Assembly: GCF_036010485.1 (NCBI RefSeq)
Contig: NZ_CP108568.1
Location: 2,046,001 to 2,110,000, forward strand
Direction: 5' to 3'
Origin: Streptomyces sp. NBC_01198
Lineage (GTDB): Bacteria; Actinomycetota; Actinomycetes; Streptomycetales; Streptomycetaceae
Length of the DNA: 64,000 nt
Of the stretch, positions 34,771-43,832 are shown one piece after another (within the stretch, counting starts at the first letter, position 1; each line of letters begins with the position of its first letter). The position numbers and the translations under genes are program-made. The notes beneath the pieces were generated by a model. That model saw nothing but the letters and a program-made list of their open reading frames with translations, had not been told where the DNA came from and ran no database searches.

Positions 34771-36954
34771 TCAGCCGCGGCCCGCGGTGACGGCGGGCTT
34801 CGCCCGGTAGACGTCGTAGACACCGGGCACGGCCCGCATGGCGCGCATCAGAGCGGCAAGGGCCTGGGGGTCGGGCAGCTCGACCGTGTAGGTGTGCCGC
34901 ACCCGGTGTTCCTGCGGCGGCTCCACCGCGGCCGAGACGATCCCGACGCCCTCGGTGGCGATCACCTCGGTGAGGTCGGCGAGCAGTCGCGGGCGGCTGA
35001 GCGCCTCGGCGAGCACCGTCGCGCGGTAGCCGCCGGCCGGAGTGCCGTCCCGCCACCCCACGGGCACCGAGGTCCGCCCGGCCGCGGTCATCCTGGCGGT
35101 GCTGGGACACTCGGCGCGGTGGACGGTCACGGCGCCGCCGCGGATGACGAAGCCCGTCACCGCGTCGGGCGGGACGGGCGTGCAGCAGCGGGCCAGCCGC
35201 ACCGTGGCTCCCGGCAGGTCGGTGACCGCCACCGGCTGCGACGACGGAGCGCTGCCCGCGGCTCGGCTGGGCCGGACGGCCGGGGCGGCGGCGGGCTGGT
35301 CCTCGTCGGCCGGCGCGGGGTGCTGCGCCAGCCAGCGGGTGATCGCGATCCGGGCCGCGGGGGTGGTGGCGTGTTCGAGCCAGTCGGCCGCCGGGCGGGA
35401 GGCGGCGGCATCGTCCAGCAGCAGTTGCAGGCTGTCACCGTCGCGCAGCCGGGTGCCGAGCGGCGCGAGCCGGCCGTTGACCCGTACGCCGATACACCGG
35501 CGGCCACCCTCGCCGTGCACCGCGTAGGCGGCGTCCACGCAGCTGGCACCCGCGGGCAGCCTGATGGTGCCGGAGGCGTCACCGCCCTCCGCGGTGAAGA
35601 CGGTGATCTCGCGGTCCTGCGCGAGGTCGTCACGGAGCGCGGACCAGAAGGTGTCGGGGTCGGGCGCGTCGCGCTGCCATTCGAGCAGCCGGGCGAGCCA
35701 GCCGGGCTGGGTCGGGTCGACCCTCCCCCAGACCTCGGCGGCCGCGGACCCCGCGGCGGGCTGGGGCGTGCCGTCGGCGGGCTGCAGGTGCTCCGGGGCG
35801 GCGTGCGGGTCGCCGAGGGCGATCACGCCGGCCTCCGCCACCCGGTGCATCTGCCGGGTCCTGACCAGGACTTCGGCGATCCGGCCCTGGTCGTCGGCGA
35901 TGGCGGTGTGCAGCGACCGGTAGAGGTTGAATTTGGGGGCGGCGATGAAGTCCTTGAATTCGGCGATCACCGGGGTGAAGCAGGTGTGCAGCTCGCCGAG
36001 CACGGCGTAGCAGTCGGCGTCCTCGCCGACCAGGACGAGCAGCCGGCCGAAGTCGCCGCCGCCGAGCTCCGCGCCGCCGCGCTTGAGCAGCAGGCGGTGC
36101 ACGGAGACCGCGTGCCGGGGCCTGATGGCCACCTCCGCCGCGATGTCCGCCTCGCGCAGCACCTTGCGCAGGTCCTCGGCGATCGTGGCCAGCAGGTCGG
36201 GCCGCTGCGCGTTCGCGGCGATCATGGCCTGGGTGCGGGCGTATTCGGCGGGATGGAGGATCGCGAAGACCCGGTCCTCCAGCTCGGTCTTGAGCGCCTG
36301 CACGCCGAGGCGTTCGGCGAGCGGGATGAGCACGTCCCGGGTGACCTTGGCGATCCTGGCCTGCTTGTCGGGCCGCATCACCCCGAGGGTGCGGACGTTG
36401 TGCAACCGGTCGGCGAGCTTGATCGACATCACGCGTACGTCGCTGCCGGTCGCGACCAGCATCTTCCGGAAGGTCTCGGGTTCCGCCGCAGCGCCGTGGT
36501 CGACCTTCTCCAGTTTGGTGACGCCGTCGACGAGGTAGGTCACCTCCGCGCCGAACTCCTCGCGCACCTGATCCAGCGTCACGTCCGTGTCCTCGACCGT
36601 GTCGTGGAGCAGGGACGCCGTCAGCGTGGTGGTCTCGGCGCCGAGTTCGGCCAGGATCAAGGTGACGGCCAGCGGATGGGTGATGAAAGGCTCACCGCTT
36701 TTCCGCGTCTGGCCGCGGTGCGAGGACTCGGCGAGCACATACGCCCGGCGCAGCGTCTCTACGGCCTCAGGGCCGGCCTGCGGATGCCGGGCGCGGTGGA
36801 CCTTGATGAGGTGTTCGATGGCGCCGGGCAGCCGGTCCCTGGTGCCGGGGCCGAGCAGGGCGGCCCGGCCGAGGCGGCGCAGATCGATGCGCCGCAGACC
36901 GCGTCGAGGGGCGTCGGCAGCGCGCTCGGCGTCCACCGCGTTGTCTGCGCTCAT
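34771..36954 (-). CDS. RelA/SpoT homologue (Rsh, bifunctional (p)ppGpp synthetase/hydrolase type)
   Basis: A 727-residue protein; ATG 36954 has GGAGGTG eight bases upstream. Domain order: HD hydrolase (HRGQTRKSGEPFITHPLAVT, LLHDTVEDT with His117-Asp118, IKLADRLHNVRTL), synthetase, TGS (ITVFTAEGGDASGTIRLPAG), ACT at the C-terminus. Hydrolase residues look complete. In the synthetase the metal-binding Asp and Glu are kept, but the surrounding motifs are unusual: GDFGRLLVLV instead of YDL.A.R., NLYRSLHTA instead of NGYQSLHT, and no AAHW..Y. It may mainly degrade (p)ppGpp. It looks like the orthologue of RshA, not of the main RelA. Confidence 0.9.
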   Translation of the reverse strand: MSADNAVDAERAADAPRRGLRRIDLRRLGRAALLGPGTRDRLPGAIEHLIKVHRARHPQAGPEAVETLRRAYVLAESSHRGQTRKSGEPFITHPLAVTLILAELGAETTTLTASLLHDTVEDTDVTLDQVREEFGAEVTYLVDGVTKLEKVDHGAAAEPETFRKMLVATGSDVRVMSIKLADRLHNVRTLGVMRPDKQARIAKVTRDVLIPLAERLGVQALKTELEDRVFAILHPAEYARTQAMIAANAQRPDLLATIAEDLRKVLREADIAAEVAIRPRHAVSVHRLLLKRGGAELGGGDFGRLLVLVGEDADCYAVLGELHTCFTPVIAEFKDFIAAPKFNLYRSLHTAIADDQGRIAEVLVRTRQMHRVAEAGVIALGDPHAAPEHLQPADGTPQPAAGSAAAEVWGRVDPTQPGWLARLLEWQRDAPDPDTFWSALRDDLAQDREITVFTAEGGDASGTIRLPAGASCVDAAYAVHGEGGRRCIGVRVNGRLAPLGTRLRDGDSLQLLLDDAAASRPAADWLEHATTPAARIAITRWLAQHPAPADEDQPAAAPAVRPSRAAGSAPSSQPVAVTDLPGATVRLARCCTPVPPDAVTGFVIRGGAVTVHRAECPSTARMTAAGRTSVPVGWRDGTPAGGYRATVLAEALSRPRLLADLTEVIATEGVGIVSAAVEPPQEHRVRHTYTVELPDPQALAALMRAMRAVPGVYDVYRAKPAVTAGRG

Positions 36955-37162
36955 CCGCACCTCCGGCAGCATGAACCGGCGGTGGTGGCCCTCACACGAC
37001 CCGCGGGGCCGCGCCGGTGATTGATGCTATCGAGCCCACCACGTGCGACCGTCACGCTCTCGCCGAGAGTGATCCCCATCACCCGTTCGAGGGACGGTGT
37101 ACGGGGATTCCTGGCGGAATGAGCGGGGTAGGGGGTTCGGGCCACATCTCGATGCCGGCCGT

Positions 37163-38068
37163 TCAGCGAGCCGGGTGGGCGGCGGAGAAGGCCGGGGCGA
37201 GGACTCCCTCGGCGACGATGACCGCGGGGCCGGTCATCTCGATCTGCCCGTCCGCGTTCTCGGTGATCACCAGCCGGCCGCCGGGGACGTCGACGGTGTA
37301 GGTGACGGGGCGGCCGGTCTTCGCCGGGTCGAGGCCGTCGCGGCGGGCGGCGGCGACCATGACGGCGCAGGCCCCGGTGCCGCAGGACCGGGTCTCCCCC
37401 GAGCCCCGTTCGTGGACGCGCATGGCCACGTGGCGCGGCCCGCGGTCCACGACGAATTCGACGTTGGTCCCGGTCGGGTAGGTCTCAGCTGGGGCGACCG
37501 CGGGAGCGCGGAAGAGGTCTCCGGCGTCGTCGAGGTCGTCCACGAAGACGACGGCGTGCGGGTTGCCCATGTTGACGTGTACCGCAGGCCGGCTGTGGGA
37601 GCCGACCGTCACCGTGACAGCGCCGCCGGGCAGGGCCGCACGGCCCATGCCCGCCGTGATCTCGCCGGGCGTGCCGTCGTCGGCGTCCTTGGCGATGTGG
37701 ATCTCGCGCACCCCGGCACGGGTGGCGACGGGCAGGTCGCCCGGGCCGGCGAGGCCGGCCCGCTGGAGGTAGCGCGCGAAGACGCGGACGCCGTTGCCGC
37801 ACATCTCGGCGATGCTGCCGTCGCTGTTGCGGTAGTCCATGAACCACTCGGCCCGCCCGGCGAGTGCGGCGGCTTCGGGGTGGGCCGCGGAGCGGACGAC
37901 ACGCAGCAGGCCGTCGCCGCCGATCCCGGCGCGCCGGTCGCACAGCCGGGCGACCTGCTCGGCGGACAGGTCGAGCAGCCCGTCCGGGTCGGGGACGATC
38001 ACGAAGTCGTTCTCGGTCCCGTGGCCCTTGAGGAAGGTCGAAGGGGCGCCGTGGTGCACGTCAGTCAC
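37163..38068 (-). CDS. dapF: Diaminopimelate epimerase
   Basis: A 301-residue protein. It converts LL- to meso-diaminopimelate for lysine and for peptidoglycan (although Streptomyces wall uses the LL form). The two catalytic cysteines are in EMCGNGVRVFARY and RSCGTGACAVMV; GTENDFVIVPD near the start and NPHAVVFVDDLDD in the middle complete the family pattern. Normal length. GTG start. It is the next gene upstream of rsh on the same strand and follows a small membrane protein gene. Confidence 0.97.
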   Translation of the reverse strand: MTDVHHGAPSTFLKGHGTENDFVIVPDPDGLLDLSAEQVARLCDRRAGIGGDGLLRVVRSAAHPEAAALAGRAEWFMDYRNSDGSIAEMCGNGVRVFARYLQRAGLAGPGDLPVATRAGVREIHIAKDADDGTPGEITAGMGRAALPGGAVTVTVGSHSRPAVHVNMGNPHAVVFVDDLDDAGDLFRAPAVAPAETYPTGTNVEFVVDRGPRHVAMRVHERGSGETRSCGTGACAVMVAAARRDGLDPAKTGRPVTYTVDVPGGRLVITENADGQIEMTGPAVIVAEGVLAPAFSAAHPAR

Positions 38069-38113
38069 GTCTCGATCGTACGCGGACGGCGGCCCGGGCG
38101 GCGGCGCGGGGCG

Positions 38114-38683
38114 TCAGCGCAGCCGGGCGACGCGCCAGACGGCCAGCACCGCGAGCAGCGCGATCAGGGCGGCGTAGCCGGCGACGAAGCGCCAGTCGAC
38201 CCGGACGCCGGACCCGCGGGCGGGCAGGCCCGGCCAGGTGTAGCCGACCCGGCGGGCCGCCATCAGGCCCCAGCCCGCGGAGCAGCAGCACAGCAGCAGA
38301 CCCAGCATGGCGACGACGGGGCCGGCCTCGCCGGACTCGAAGGCGAGAGGGAAGGCGAACATGAGGGACCCGCCCACGGCGAGCGCGATGATCGGGGCGA
38401 GCTGCCAGATCCGCAGCCGCCGTTGCGGTCGCAGTTCACGGAAGGACTGGCCGCCGTCGAGCGGCAGGACGGCGTCGATCGAACCGAGCGGGTCGAGGGG
38501 ATCGAGCGGGTCGAGGGGATCGAGCGGGTCGCCGAGGGCGTCCAGCGCCTCCAAGTGGGCGAGTTCGCCGAGGTGTTCGGCGTTGCCTGCTGGGACGCCG
38601 CCGATCTCCTGTGACGCGGGGGACTCGTGGGAGCCCGCTGCTGGGTCGCGCCCCGGGGGGGTGTCGCGTGGGCCGGCTGCCAT
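38114..38683 (-). CDS. Hypothetical membrane protein with DPL repeats
   Basis: A 189-residue protein; ATG 38683 is preferred over GTG 38689 because GGGAGGG is then nine bases away. The cytoplasmic-looking N-terminus contains a short tandem repeat (DPLDPLDPLDPL, about residues 52-65). Three hydrophobic stretches follow: LAPIIALAVGGSLMFAFPLA, VVAMLGLLLCCCSAGWGLMA and FVAGYAALIALLAVLAVW. No family recognised. It sits between dapF and miaA, with dapF 46 bp downstream. Confidence 0.8.
   Translation of the reverse strand: MAAGPRDTPPGRDPAAGSHESPASQEIGGVPAGNAEHLGELAHLEALDALGDPLDPLDPLDPLDPLGSIDAVLPLDGGQSFRELRPQRRLRIWQLAPIIALAVGGSLMFAFPLAFESGEAGPVVAMLGLLLCCCSAGWGLMAARRVGYTWPGLPARGSGVRVDWRFVAGYAALIALLAVLAVWRVARLR
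38485..38530. repeat. 18-bp tandem repeat inside the membrane-protein gene
   Basis: CGAGCGGGTCGAGGGGAT occurs twice in direct succession (38485-38502 and 38503-38520), followed by a partial copy. It encodes the Asp-Pro-Leu repeat; 18-bp units keep the frame if the copy number changes. Confidence 0.8.
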
Positions 38684-38788
38684 CGCCACGCGCCCTCCCA
38701 GGTCTCCGACACCGTAGCTAGATGCTCGATGATGGCACGGGCGGGGGGCTCCTCCTGGACGCCGGAGCGTCCCGATGCCATCACGTGA

Positions 38789-39712
38789 TCAGGCTGTGAC
38801 CGCTTCTTCGAGCAACGCCAGTGCACGGTCGGTGAGTTCCGCATCCTGGGCAGTGAGCCAGTGCACACGCCCGTCGCGCCGGAACCACGAATCCTGGCGC
38901 CGTGCGAAGCGTTTCGTGGCCCGCACGGTGTCGGCACGCGCCTGCTCCTCGGTGCACTCCCCGGACAGGGCGGCGAGCACCTGCTGATATCCGAGGGCGC
39001 GGGAGGCGGTGAGGCCCTCGCGCAGTCCCACCGCGTCCAGGGCGCGGACCTCGGCGACGAGGCCGGCCGCCCACATGCGGTCGACCCGCAGGGCAATGCG
39101 CTCGTCGAGCAGCGGCCGGGGGATGTCGAGCCCGATCTGCACCGTGTCGTAGAGGGACTGCTGGGCGTCGACCTGCGGAAGGTTGGCGGTGAAGGGCCGG
39201 CCGGTGATCTCGACGACTTCCAGGGCGCGCACGATCCGCCGGCCGTTGCTGGGCAGGATCGCCCGGCCTGCCGCCGGGTCCACGGCCGCCAGCCGGGCGT
39301 GCAGGGCGCCCGGGCCGCGCAGGTCGAGCTCGGCCTCCAGCCGGGCACGGACGGCGGCGTCGGTGCCCGGGAACTCCAGCGGGTCGAGCGCGGCGCGGAC
39401 GTACAGCCCCGAGCCGCCGACCAGTACCGGGACGCGCCCTGCCGCATGCAGCCGGTCGATCTCGGCGCGGGCCAGCCGCTGGTAGTCCGCGACGTTCGCG
39501 GCCTGTGTCACGTCCCAGATGTCCAGCAGGTGGTGCGGCACGCCCTGCCGCTCGTCGGGCGGGAGTTTGGCGGTGCCGATGTCCATGCCGCGGTAGAGCT
39601 GCATGGAGTCGGCGTTGATCACCTCGCCGCCCAGAATCCGGGCCAGGGCGACCCCGAGATCCGACTTCCCGGCCGCGGTGGGGCCGACCACGGCGATCAC
39701 ACGGTTCTTCAC
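38789..39712 (-). CDS. miaA: tRNA dimethylallyltransferase
   Basis: A 307-residue protein from GTG 39712. It transfers a dimethylallyl group to N6 of A37 in tRNAs reading UNN codons. P-loop VVGPTAAGKSDLGVALA (about 8-24), then the substrate-binding INADSMQLYRGMDIGTAKLP and PHHLLDI, the DSMQ catalytic region, GGSGLYVRAALD, and GYQQVLAAL plus the tRNA-binding basic stretch RFARRQDSWFRRD near the C-terminus. Its product is the substrate of MiaB, encoded about 2 kb upstream on the same strand. Confidence 0.97.
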   Translation of the reverse strand: MKNRVIAVVGPTAAGKSDLGVALARILGGEVINADSMQLYRGMDIGTAKLPPDERQGVPHHLLDIWDVTQAANVADYQRLARAEIDRLHAAGRVPVLVGGSGLYVRAALDPLEFPGTDAAVRARLEAELDLRGPGALHARLAAVDPAAGRAILPSNGRRIVRALEVVEITGRPFTANLPQVDAQQSLYDTVQIGLDIPRPLLDERIALRVDRMWAAGLVAEVRALDAVGLREGLTASRALGYQQVLAALSGECTEEQARADTVRATKRFARRQDSWFRRDGRVHWLTAQDAELTDRALALLEEAVTA

Positions 39713-39915
39713 CGTGCCAGTCTCCCAAAGATCCGGCGCCGGCCCCGATCGGGCGGGATTCCGGGGCTCCAGGACAGATGGCGCGCATTCACAGCGTCGC
39801 GGGTATCGTGGACGCGAAGGGCATTTTGCGATGCTTGGGATGTTTTGCGGCCTCGTCGTCGTAGAACGGCGAAGGCCGCCGCCCTGATCGCGTCATCTTC
39901 GAGGGAAGGTGCCAG

Positions 39916-40152
39916 ATGAGCTTCATGGACACGCTCAAGGACAAGCTCGGTATGGCGAAGGGCAAGGCCGGCGACATGGCCGAGCAGCACCCGGAGAAGG
40001 TCGACTCCGGAATCGACAGGGCGGCGAATACGGCCGACTCGAAGACCGGCGGCAAGCACACCGACAAGATCGACACCGGCGCGGACAAGGCCAGGGACGC
40101 CATGGGCAACCGTGGTGACCAGGGCGGCCGGGACTCCGGCGGCTCCGTCTGA
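39916..40152 (+). CDS. Antitoxin-like protein (MT0933/Rv0909 family)
   Basis: A 78-residue charged protein: MSFMDTLKDKLGMAKGKAGD, MAEQHPEKVDSGIDRAANTA, DSKTGGKHTDKIDTGADKAR, then a Gly/Asp-rich tail. This is the repeat-like helical pattern of the Rv0909-type 'antitoxin' family, common as single genes in Streptomyces. No toxin gene lies on either side (miaA is divergent, a dioxygenase-like gene is convergent), so it is an orphan and the antitoxin role is doubtful. GAAGGT precedes the ATG. Confidence 0.85.
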   Translation: MSFMDTLKDKLGMAKGKAGDMAEQHPEKVDSGIDRAANTADSKTGGKHTDKIDTGADKARDAMGNRGDQGGRDSGGSV

Positions 40153-40283
40153 CGCCCACCTCCCGCTGAAAGCCGCCGCGGCCCGAGGCCGGCGGCGGCG
40201 TGGCGCACGATGCCGGACGGCCGCGGAATTCCACCTTCCGCGGCCTGTCCACGCGCACGCACCCTGGTCTGCGCGGGCCGCCG

Positions 40284-41009
40284 TTACGTCCAGCCGGCCA
40301 CGAAGTACCCGACCCCGTAGGGCGCCGCCTCGTACAGCAGTTGACCGCCGAGGCCCGCGCCCTCCGCCGCACCCGCAAGCACTTGCCAGGGCGCCCGGCC
40401 GACGGCGCTCAGTTCCTGTGCCAGTCCCGGTTCGAGCCCGGCCAGCGCCGCGGTGTCGGCGGCGGCGAGCGCGGCCGCGACGGCCGAGTCGAAGCCCTCG
40501 GCCCGCTCGTCCAGATAGCCCGGCGCCTTGACCGTGCGGCAGGCGCTGCCGTCGCCCATGACCAGCAGGGCGATCCGCTCCGCGGACTGGGCGACGTCCC
40601 GCCCGGCGTCGGCGCAGCGGTCGGGTGTGAGGTGCTCCGCCACTCCCAGGCCCTCGACGGAGCTCGCGTTCCAGCCGTCGAGCAGCCACGCGGCCACCGC
40701 GAGCGAGGGCGGCAGGGCAGCCGCGTCATCGGCCGGGGCGCGGTCGTCGGTCGCCCGCGCCGTACCGAGGCGTACGTCCATTGCGACGCCGAACGGGCGG
40801 AAGGAGCCGCGGGCACCCGCCGGAAAGGCGCCGTGGGTCGCCGCGTCCGCCGGGCCGACCGCCACCAGCAGGTCGGGGCGGGCCGCGGCCAGCAGCCCGA
40901 CGGCGTCCGCGCAGGCGTCCCGCAGCGCGTCCAGCTCGGGAGCAGCTCCGGCCGCCACCGCGGGCACCAGCAGCGGCGGGCAGGGGCAGACAGCGGCAGC
41001 GACCAGCAT
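40284..41009 (-). CDS. Class III extradiol dioxygenase subunit B-like protein
   Basis: A 241-residue protein; ATG 41009 is preferred, GTG 41018 is possible. It opens with AAAVCPCPPLLVPAVAAGAA, the usual LigB-like start, followed by LDALRDACADAVGLLAAARP, LLVAVGPAD, AERIALLVMGDGSACRT and GYLDERAEGFD. Typical LigB metal ligands (His pair near the N-terminus) are not evident: only Cys-Pro-Cys-Pro is seen where H-P would be expected. So it may not be an active ring-cleaving enzyme. The gene order next to miaB is common in Streptomyces. Confidence 0.85.
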   Translation of the reverse strand: MLVAAAVCPCPPLLVPAVAAGAAPELDALRDACADAVGLLAAARPDLLVAVGPADAATHGAFPAGARGSFRPFGVAMDVRLGTARATDDRAPADDAAALPPSLAVAAWLLDGWNASSVEGLGVAEHLTPDRCADAGRDVAQSAERIALLVMGDGSACRTVKAPGYLDERAEGFDSAVAAALAAADTAALAGLEPGLAQELSAVGRAPWQVLAGAAEGAGLGGQLLYEAAPYGVGYFVAGWT

Positions 41010-41104
41010 GATCGTCACCCTACCGCCGGTTTTCGGCGGCGACCCGCGGTCCGCCGACTGGCCGGCGCTCCGTGGATCCCGCAACCACCGGCAAGCGGCA
41101 GCGC

Positions 41105-42604
41105 TCAGTCGATCGCGCAACCGCCGGCGGCGGCCATCGGACCCACCGGCGCCGGGGCCGGGGCCCCGATCGTCGGCAGCCCGAGCATCACACCCGCCGG
41201 CTGCGTCGACGGTGCCGCCGTGCGCCGCTCCCAGGCGTCGCCGGCACGGGTGCGGCGCACCGACAGTGCCGGGCGCTCGGCCAGCAGGTGGTGCGGGGCC
41301 GCGTAGGTAATCTCGACCGTCACCATGTCACCCGGCCTGACCGGCCGGCCCTCGGGCCGCTCGAAATGCACGAGACGGTTATCGGGAGCACGGCCGGACA
41401 GCCGGCGGGTGGCGTCGTCCTTGCGCCCCTCGCCTTCGGCGACCAGCACCTCGACCGTGCGGCCGACCTGCGTCTTGTTCTGCTCCCAGGAGATCTCCTC
41501 CTGGAGCGCGACCAGCCGCTCGTAGCGCTGCTGGACGACGGCCTTGGGGATCTGGCCGTCCATCTCCGCGGCGGGGGTGCCGGGCCGCTTGCTGTACTGG
41601 AAGGTGAAGGCCTGCGCGAAGCGCGCCTCACGGACCACGTGCAGGGTCTGCTCGAAGTCCTCCTCGGTCTCGCCGGGGAAGCCCACGATGATGTCGGTGG
41701 TGATCGCGGCATCCGGCATCGCGGCCCGTACCTTCTCGATGATGCCCAGGTAGCGGTCCTGCCGGTACGACCTGCGCATCGCCTTCAGCACCCGGTCCGA
41801 GCCCGACTGCAGCGGCATGTGCAGCTGGTGCATCACGTTCGGGGTCTGCGCCATCGCCGTGATCACGTCGTCGGTGAAGTCGCGCGGGTGCGGGGAGGTG
41901 AAGCGGATCCGCTCCAGACCCTCGACAGCGCCGGTGGCACGCAGCAGCTTGCCGAACGCCTCGCGGTCGCCGATGTCGGAGCCGTAGGCGTTGACGTTCT
42001 GGCCGAGCAGGGTGACCTCGATGACGCCCTCGGCGACCAGCGCCTCGACCTCGGCCAGCACATCGCCCGGCCGGCGGTCCTTCTCCTTGCCGCGCAGCGC
42101 GGGCACGATGCAGAACGTACAGGTGTTGTTGCACCCCACCGAGATCGCGACCCACGCGGCATAGGCCGACTCGCGGCGGGAGGGGAGCGTGGAGGGGAAG
42201 GTCTCCAGCGACTCGACGATCTCGACCTGGGCCTCTTCGGCGATCCTGGCCCGCTCCAGCAGGACCGGCAGCTGGCCGATGTTGTGCGTGCCGAAGACCA
42301 CGTCGACCCATGGCGCACGCTTCACGATGGTGTCGCGGTCCTTCTGCGCCAGGCAGCCGCCCACGGCGATCTGCATGCCCGGCCGGGCGGCCTTCTTCGG
42401 CACCAGCTGGCCGAGGTTGCCGTAGAGCCGGTTGTCGGCGTTCTCCCGCACCGCACAGGTGTTGAAGACGACGACGTCCGCGCCGTCGGCGCCCTCGGGC
42501 GCCCGCACGTAACCGGCGCCCTCAAGCAGGCCGGACAGCCGCTCGGAGTCGTGGACGTTCATCTGACACCCGTAGGTGCGGACCTCGTAAGTACGCGCGC
42601 TCAT
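41105..42604 (-). CDS. miaB: tRNA-2-methylthio-N6-dimethylallyladenosine synthase
   Basis: A 499-residue radical-SAM methylthiotransferase from ATG 42604. The N-terminal UPF0004 domain has cluster ligands Cys13, Cys50 and Cys84. The radical-SAM cluster is CNNTCTFC (Cys158, Cys162, Cys165). TRAM domain follows ([20 protein letters not shown], then [13 protein letters not shown]). A 50-residue Pro/Ala tail after the TRAM domain is extra. It adds the methylthio group at C2 of A37 after MiaA. The stop is 95 bp from the dioxygenase-like gene. Confidence 0.97.
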   Translation of the reverse strand: MSARTYEVRTYGCQMNVHDSERLSGLLEGAGYVRAPEGADGADVVVFNTCAVRENADNRLYGNLGQLVPKKAARPGMQIAVGGCLAQKDRDTIVKRAPWVDVVFGTHNIGQLPVLLERARIAEEAQVEIVESLETFPSTLPSRRESAYAAWVAISVGCNNTCTFCIVPALRGKEKDRRPGDVLAEVEALVAEGVIEVTLLGQNVNAYGSDIGDREAFGKLLRATGAVEGLERIRFTSPHPRDFTDDVITAMAQTPNVMHQLHMPLQSGSDRVLKAMRRSYRQDRYLGIIEKVRAAMPDAAITTDIIVGFPGETEEDFEQTLHVVREARFAQAFTFQYSKRPGTPAAEMDGQIPKAVVQQRYERLVALQEEISWEQNKTQVGRTVEVLVAEGEGRKDDATRRLSGRAPDNRLVHFERPEGRPVRPGDMVTVEITYAAPHHLLAERPALSVRRTRAGDAWERRTAAPSTQPAGVMLGLPTIGAPAPAPVGPMAAAGGCAID

Positions 42605-42770
42605 AACAATCCCCCAGAGTACGTGGTTCCCGGGCGGTGTCTCCCCCCGCCTCACGCCGCCCGCGGACGGCCGGGTACGGCTCCGTAACCGCTGCCGCGC
42701 GGACCGCAGGCCCCGGTCGGTATCCGTCGCCCCTTCCGCGTGTCAGTGCAGCCTGGCAGGATCGCGGGGC

Positions 42771-43787
42771 ATGGACCTCCCCCGTCTCCGCCTGCCGTGG
42801 CCGCAGGGCCGCCGTGCCTGGCGGCGGCGGGCGTTGCAGAGCGTGCTGGCCTCCGGATCGGCGCTGGCGCTGCTCCTGTGGTGGCTGCTTCCGGCCGGCG
42901 GCCCGGACTACCCGCGAGCTCCGCTGTCCTTCGCCACGGGTGTCGCCAACGGGGTGTACGAGAAGTACGGAACGCTGCTGCAGAGCGACCTGCGCACAGC
43001 GCTGCCCGGGGTCGACGTCACGTTGCAGCACACCGAGGGATCCGTCGACAACATCAAGCGGCTGGTGTCGGGGCGCTCCGACTTCACCATCGCGGCGGCC
43101 GACGCGGTGGCGAGTTACGACGGTCCCGGGAAGTCCCGGCTGCGGGCGGTCGCGCGCCTCTACGACGACTACATGCAACTGGTCGTGCCGCACGATTCCC
43201 CTGTCACGTCGATCCGCGACCTGCGCCATATGCGGGTGGGGGTGGGCCAGGCCGACTCCGGCGTCAATCTGATCACCCGCCGGCTGTTCGACGCGGCCGG
43301 CATGGACATGAACAAGGACGTGACGGCGGAGCCGGTCGGCATCGACCAGGCGCCCGCGATGCTGCTCGACGGCCGGCTCGACGCCTTCTTCTGGTCCGGC
43401 GGACTGCCGACCGCCGCGGTGTCCGCGATGGCCTCCCCGGCGGCACGGATCAAACTGGTGCAACTCGGCGACGTGGTGGCGCCGCTGCACGCGATGGGCG
43501 CCGACATGGCCTACTACCGGCAGGCGGTGATGCCCGCCGACGCCTATCCGGGGGCACAGGGCGGCAAGGCCGTGCCGACCGTCGCGGTCGCCAACCTGCT
43601 GGTCACCACGGACCGTGCCGACGCCGGCCTGGTGGAGCGGCTGACCCGGGCGGTGATCGACAGCCGGGACGCGATCGGCAGCGTCGTGCACGCCGCCCAA
43701 CTCGTCGACCTGCGGACCGCGGTGTTCACCGACCCGCTGCCGCTGCACGTGGGCGCGGAGCGGTACTACCGCTCGGTGAAACCGTAG
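42771..43787 (+). CDS. TAXI-type TRAP solute-binding protein, membrane-anchored
   Basis: A 338-residue protein. One N-terminal membrane helix (VLASGSALALLLWWLLPAGG, no lipobox), then a TAXI binding domain: LSFATGVANGVYEKYGTLLQ, VDVTLQHTEGSVDNIKRLVS, FTIAAADAVASYDG, DLRHMRVGVGQADSGVNLIT, LDGRLDAFFWSGGLPTAAV. TAXI proteins bind organic acids such as glutamate or glutarate for TRAP permeases. No TRAP membrane subunits are in the window. The gene is convergent with a sensor kinase gene (45-bp gap), which suggests ligand sensing. Confidence 0.9.
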   Translation: MDLPRLRLPWPQGRRAWRRRALQSVLASGSALALLLWWLLPAGGPDYPRAPLSFATGVANGVYEKYGTLLQSDLRTALPGVDVTLQHTEGSVDNIKRLVSGRSDFTIAAADAVASYDGPGKSRLRAVARLYDDYMQLVVPHDSPVTSIRDLRHMRVGVGQADSGVNLITRRLFDAAGMDMNKDVTAEPVGIDQAPAMLLDGRLDAFFWSGGLPTAAVSAMASPAARIKLVQLGDVVAPLHAMGADMAYYRQAVMPADAYPGAQGGKAVPTVAVANLLVTTDRADAGLVERLTRAVIDSRDAIGSVVHAAQLVDLRTAVFTDPLPLHVGAERYYRSVKP

Positions 43788-43832
43788 CCCTACCGGCCCT
43801 TGCCGGAGCCGCCGTCGCTTCCGCGGGAGGCC

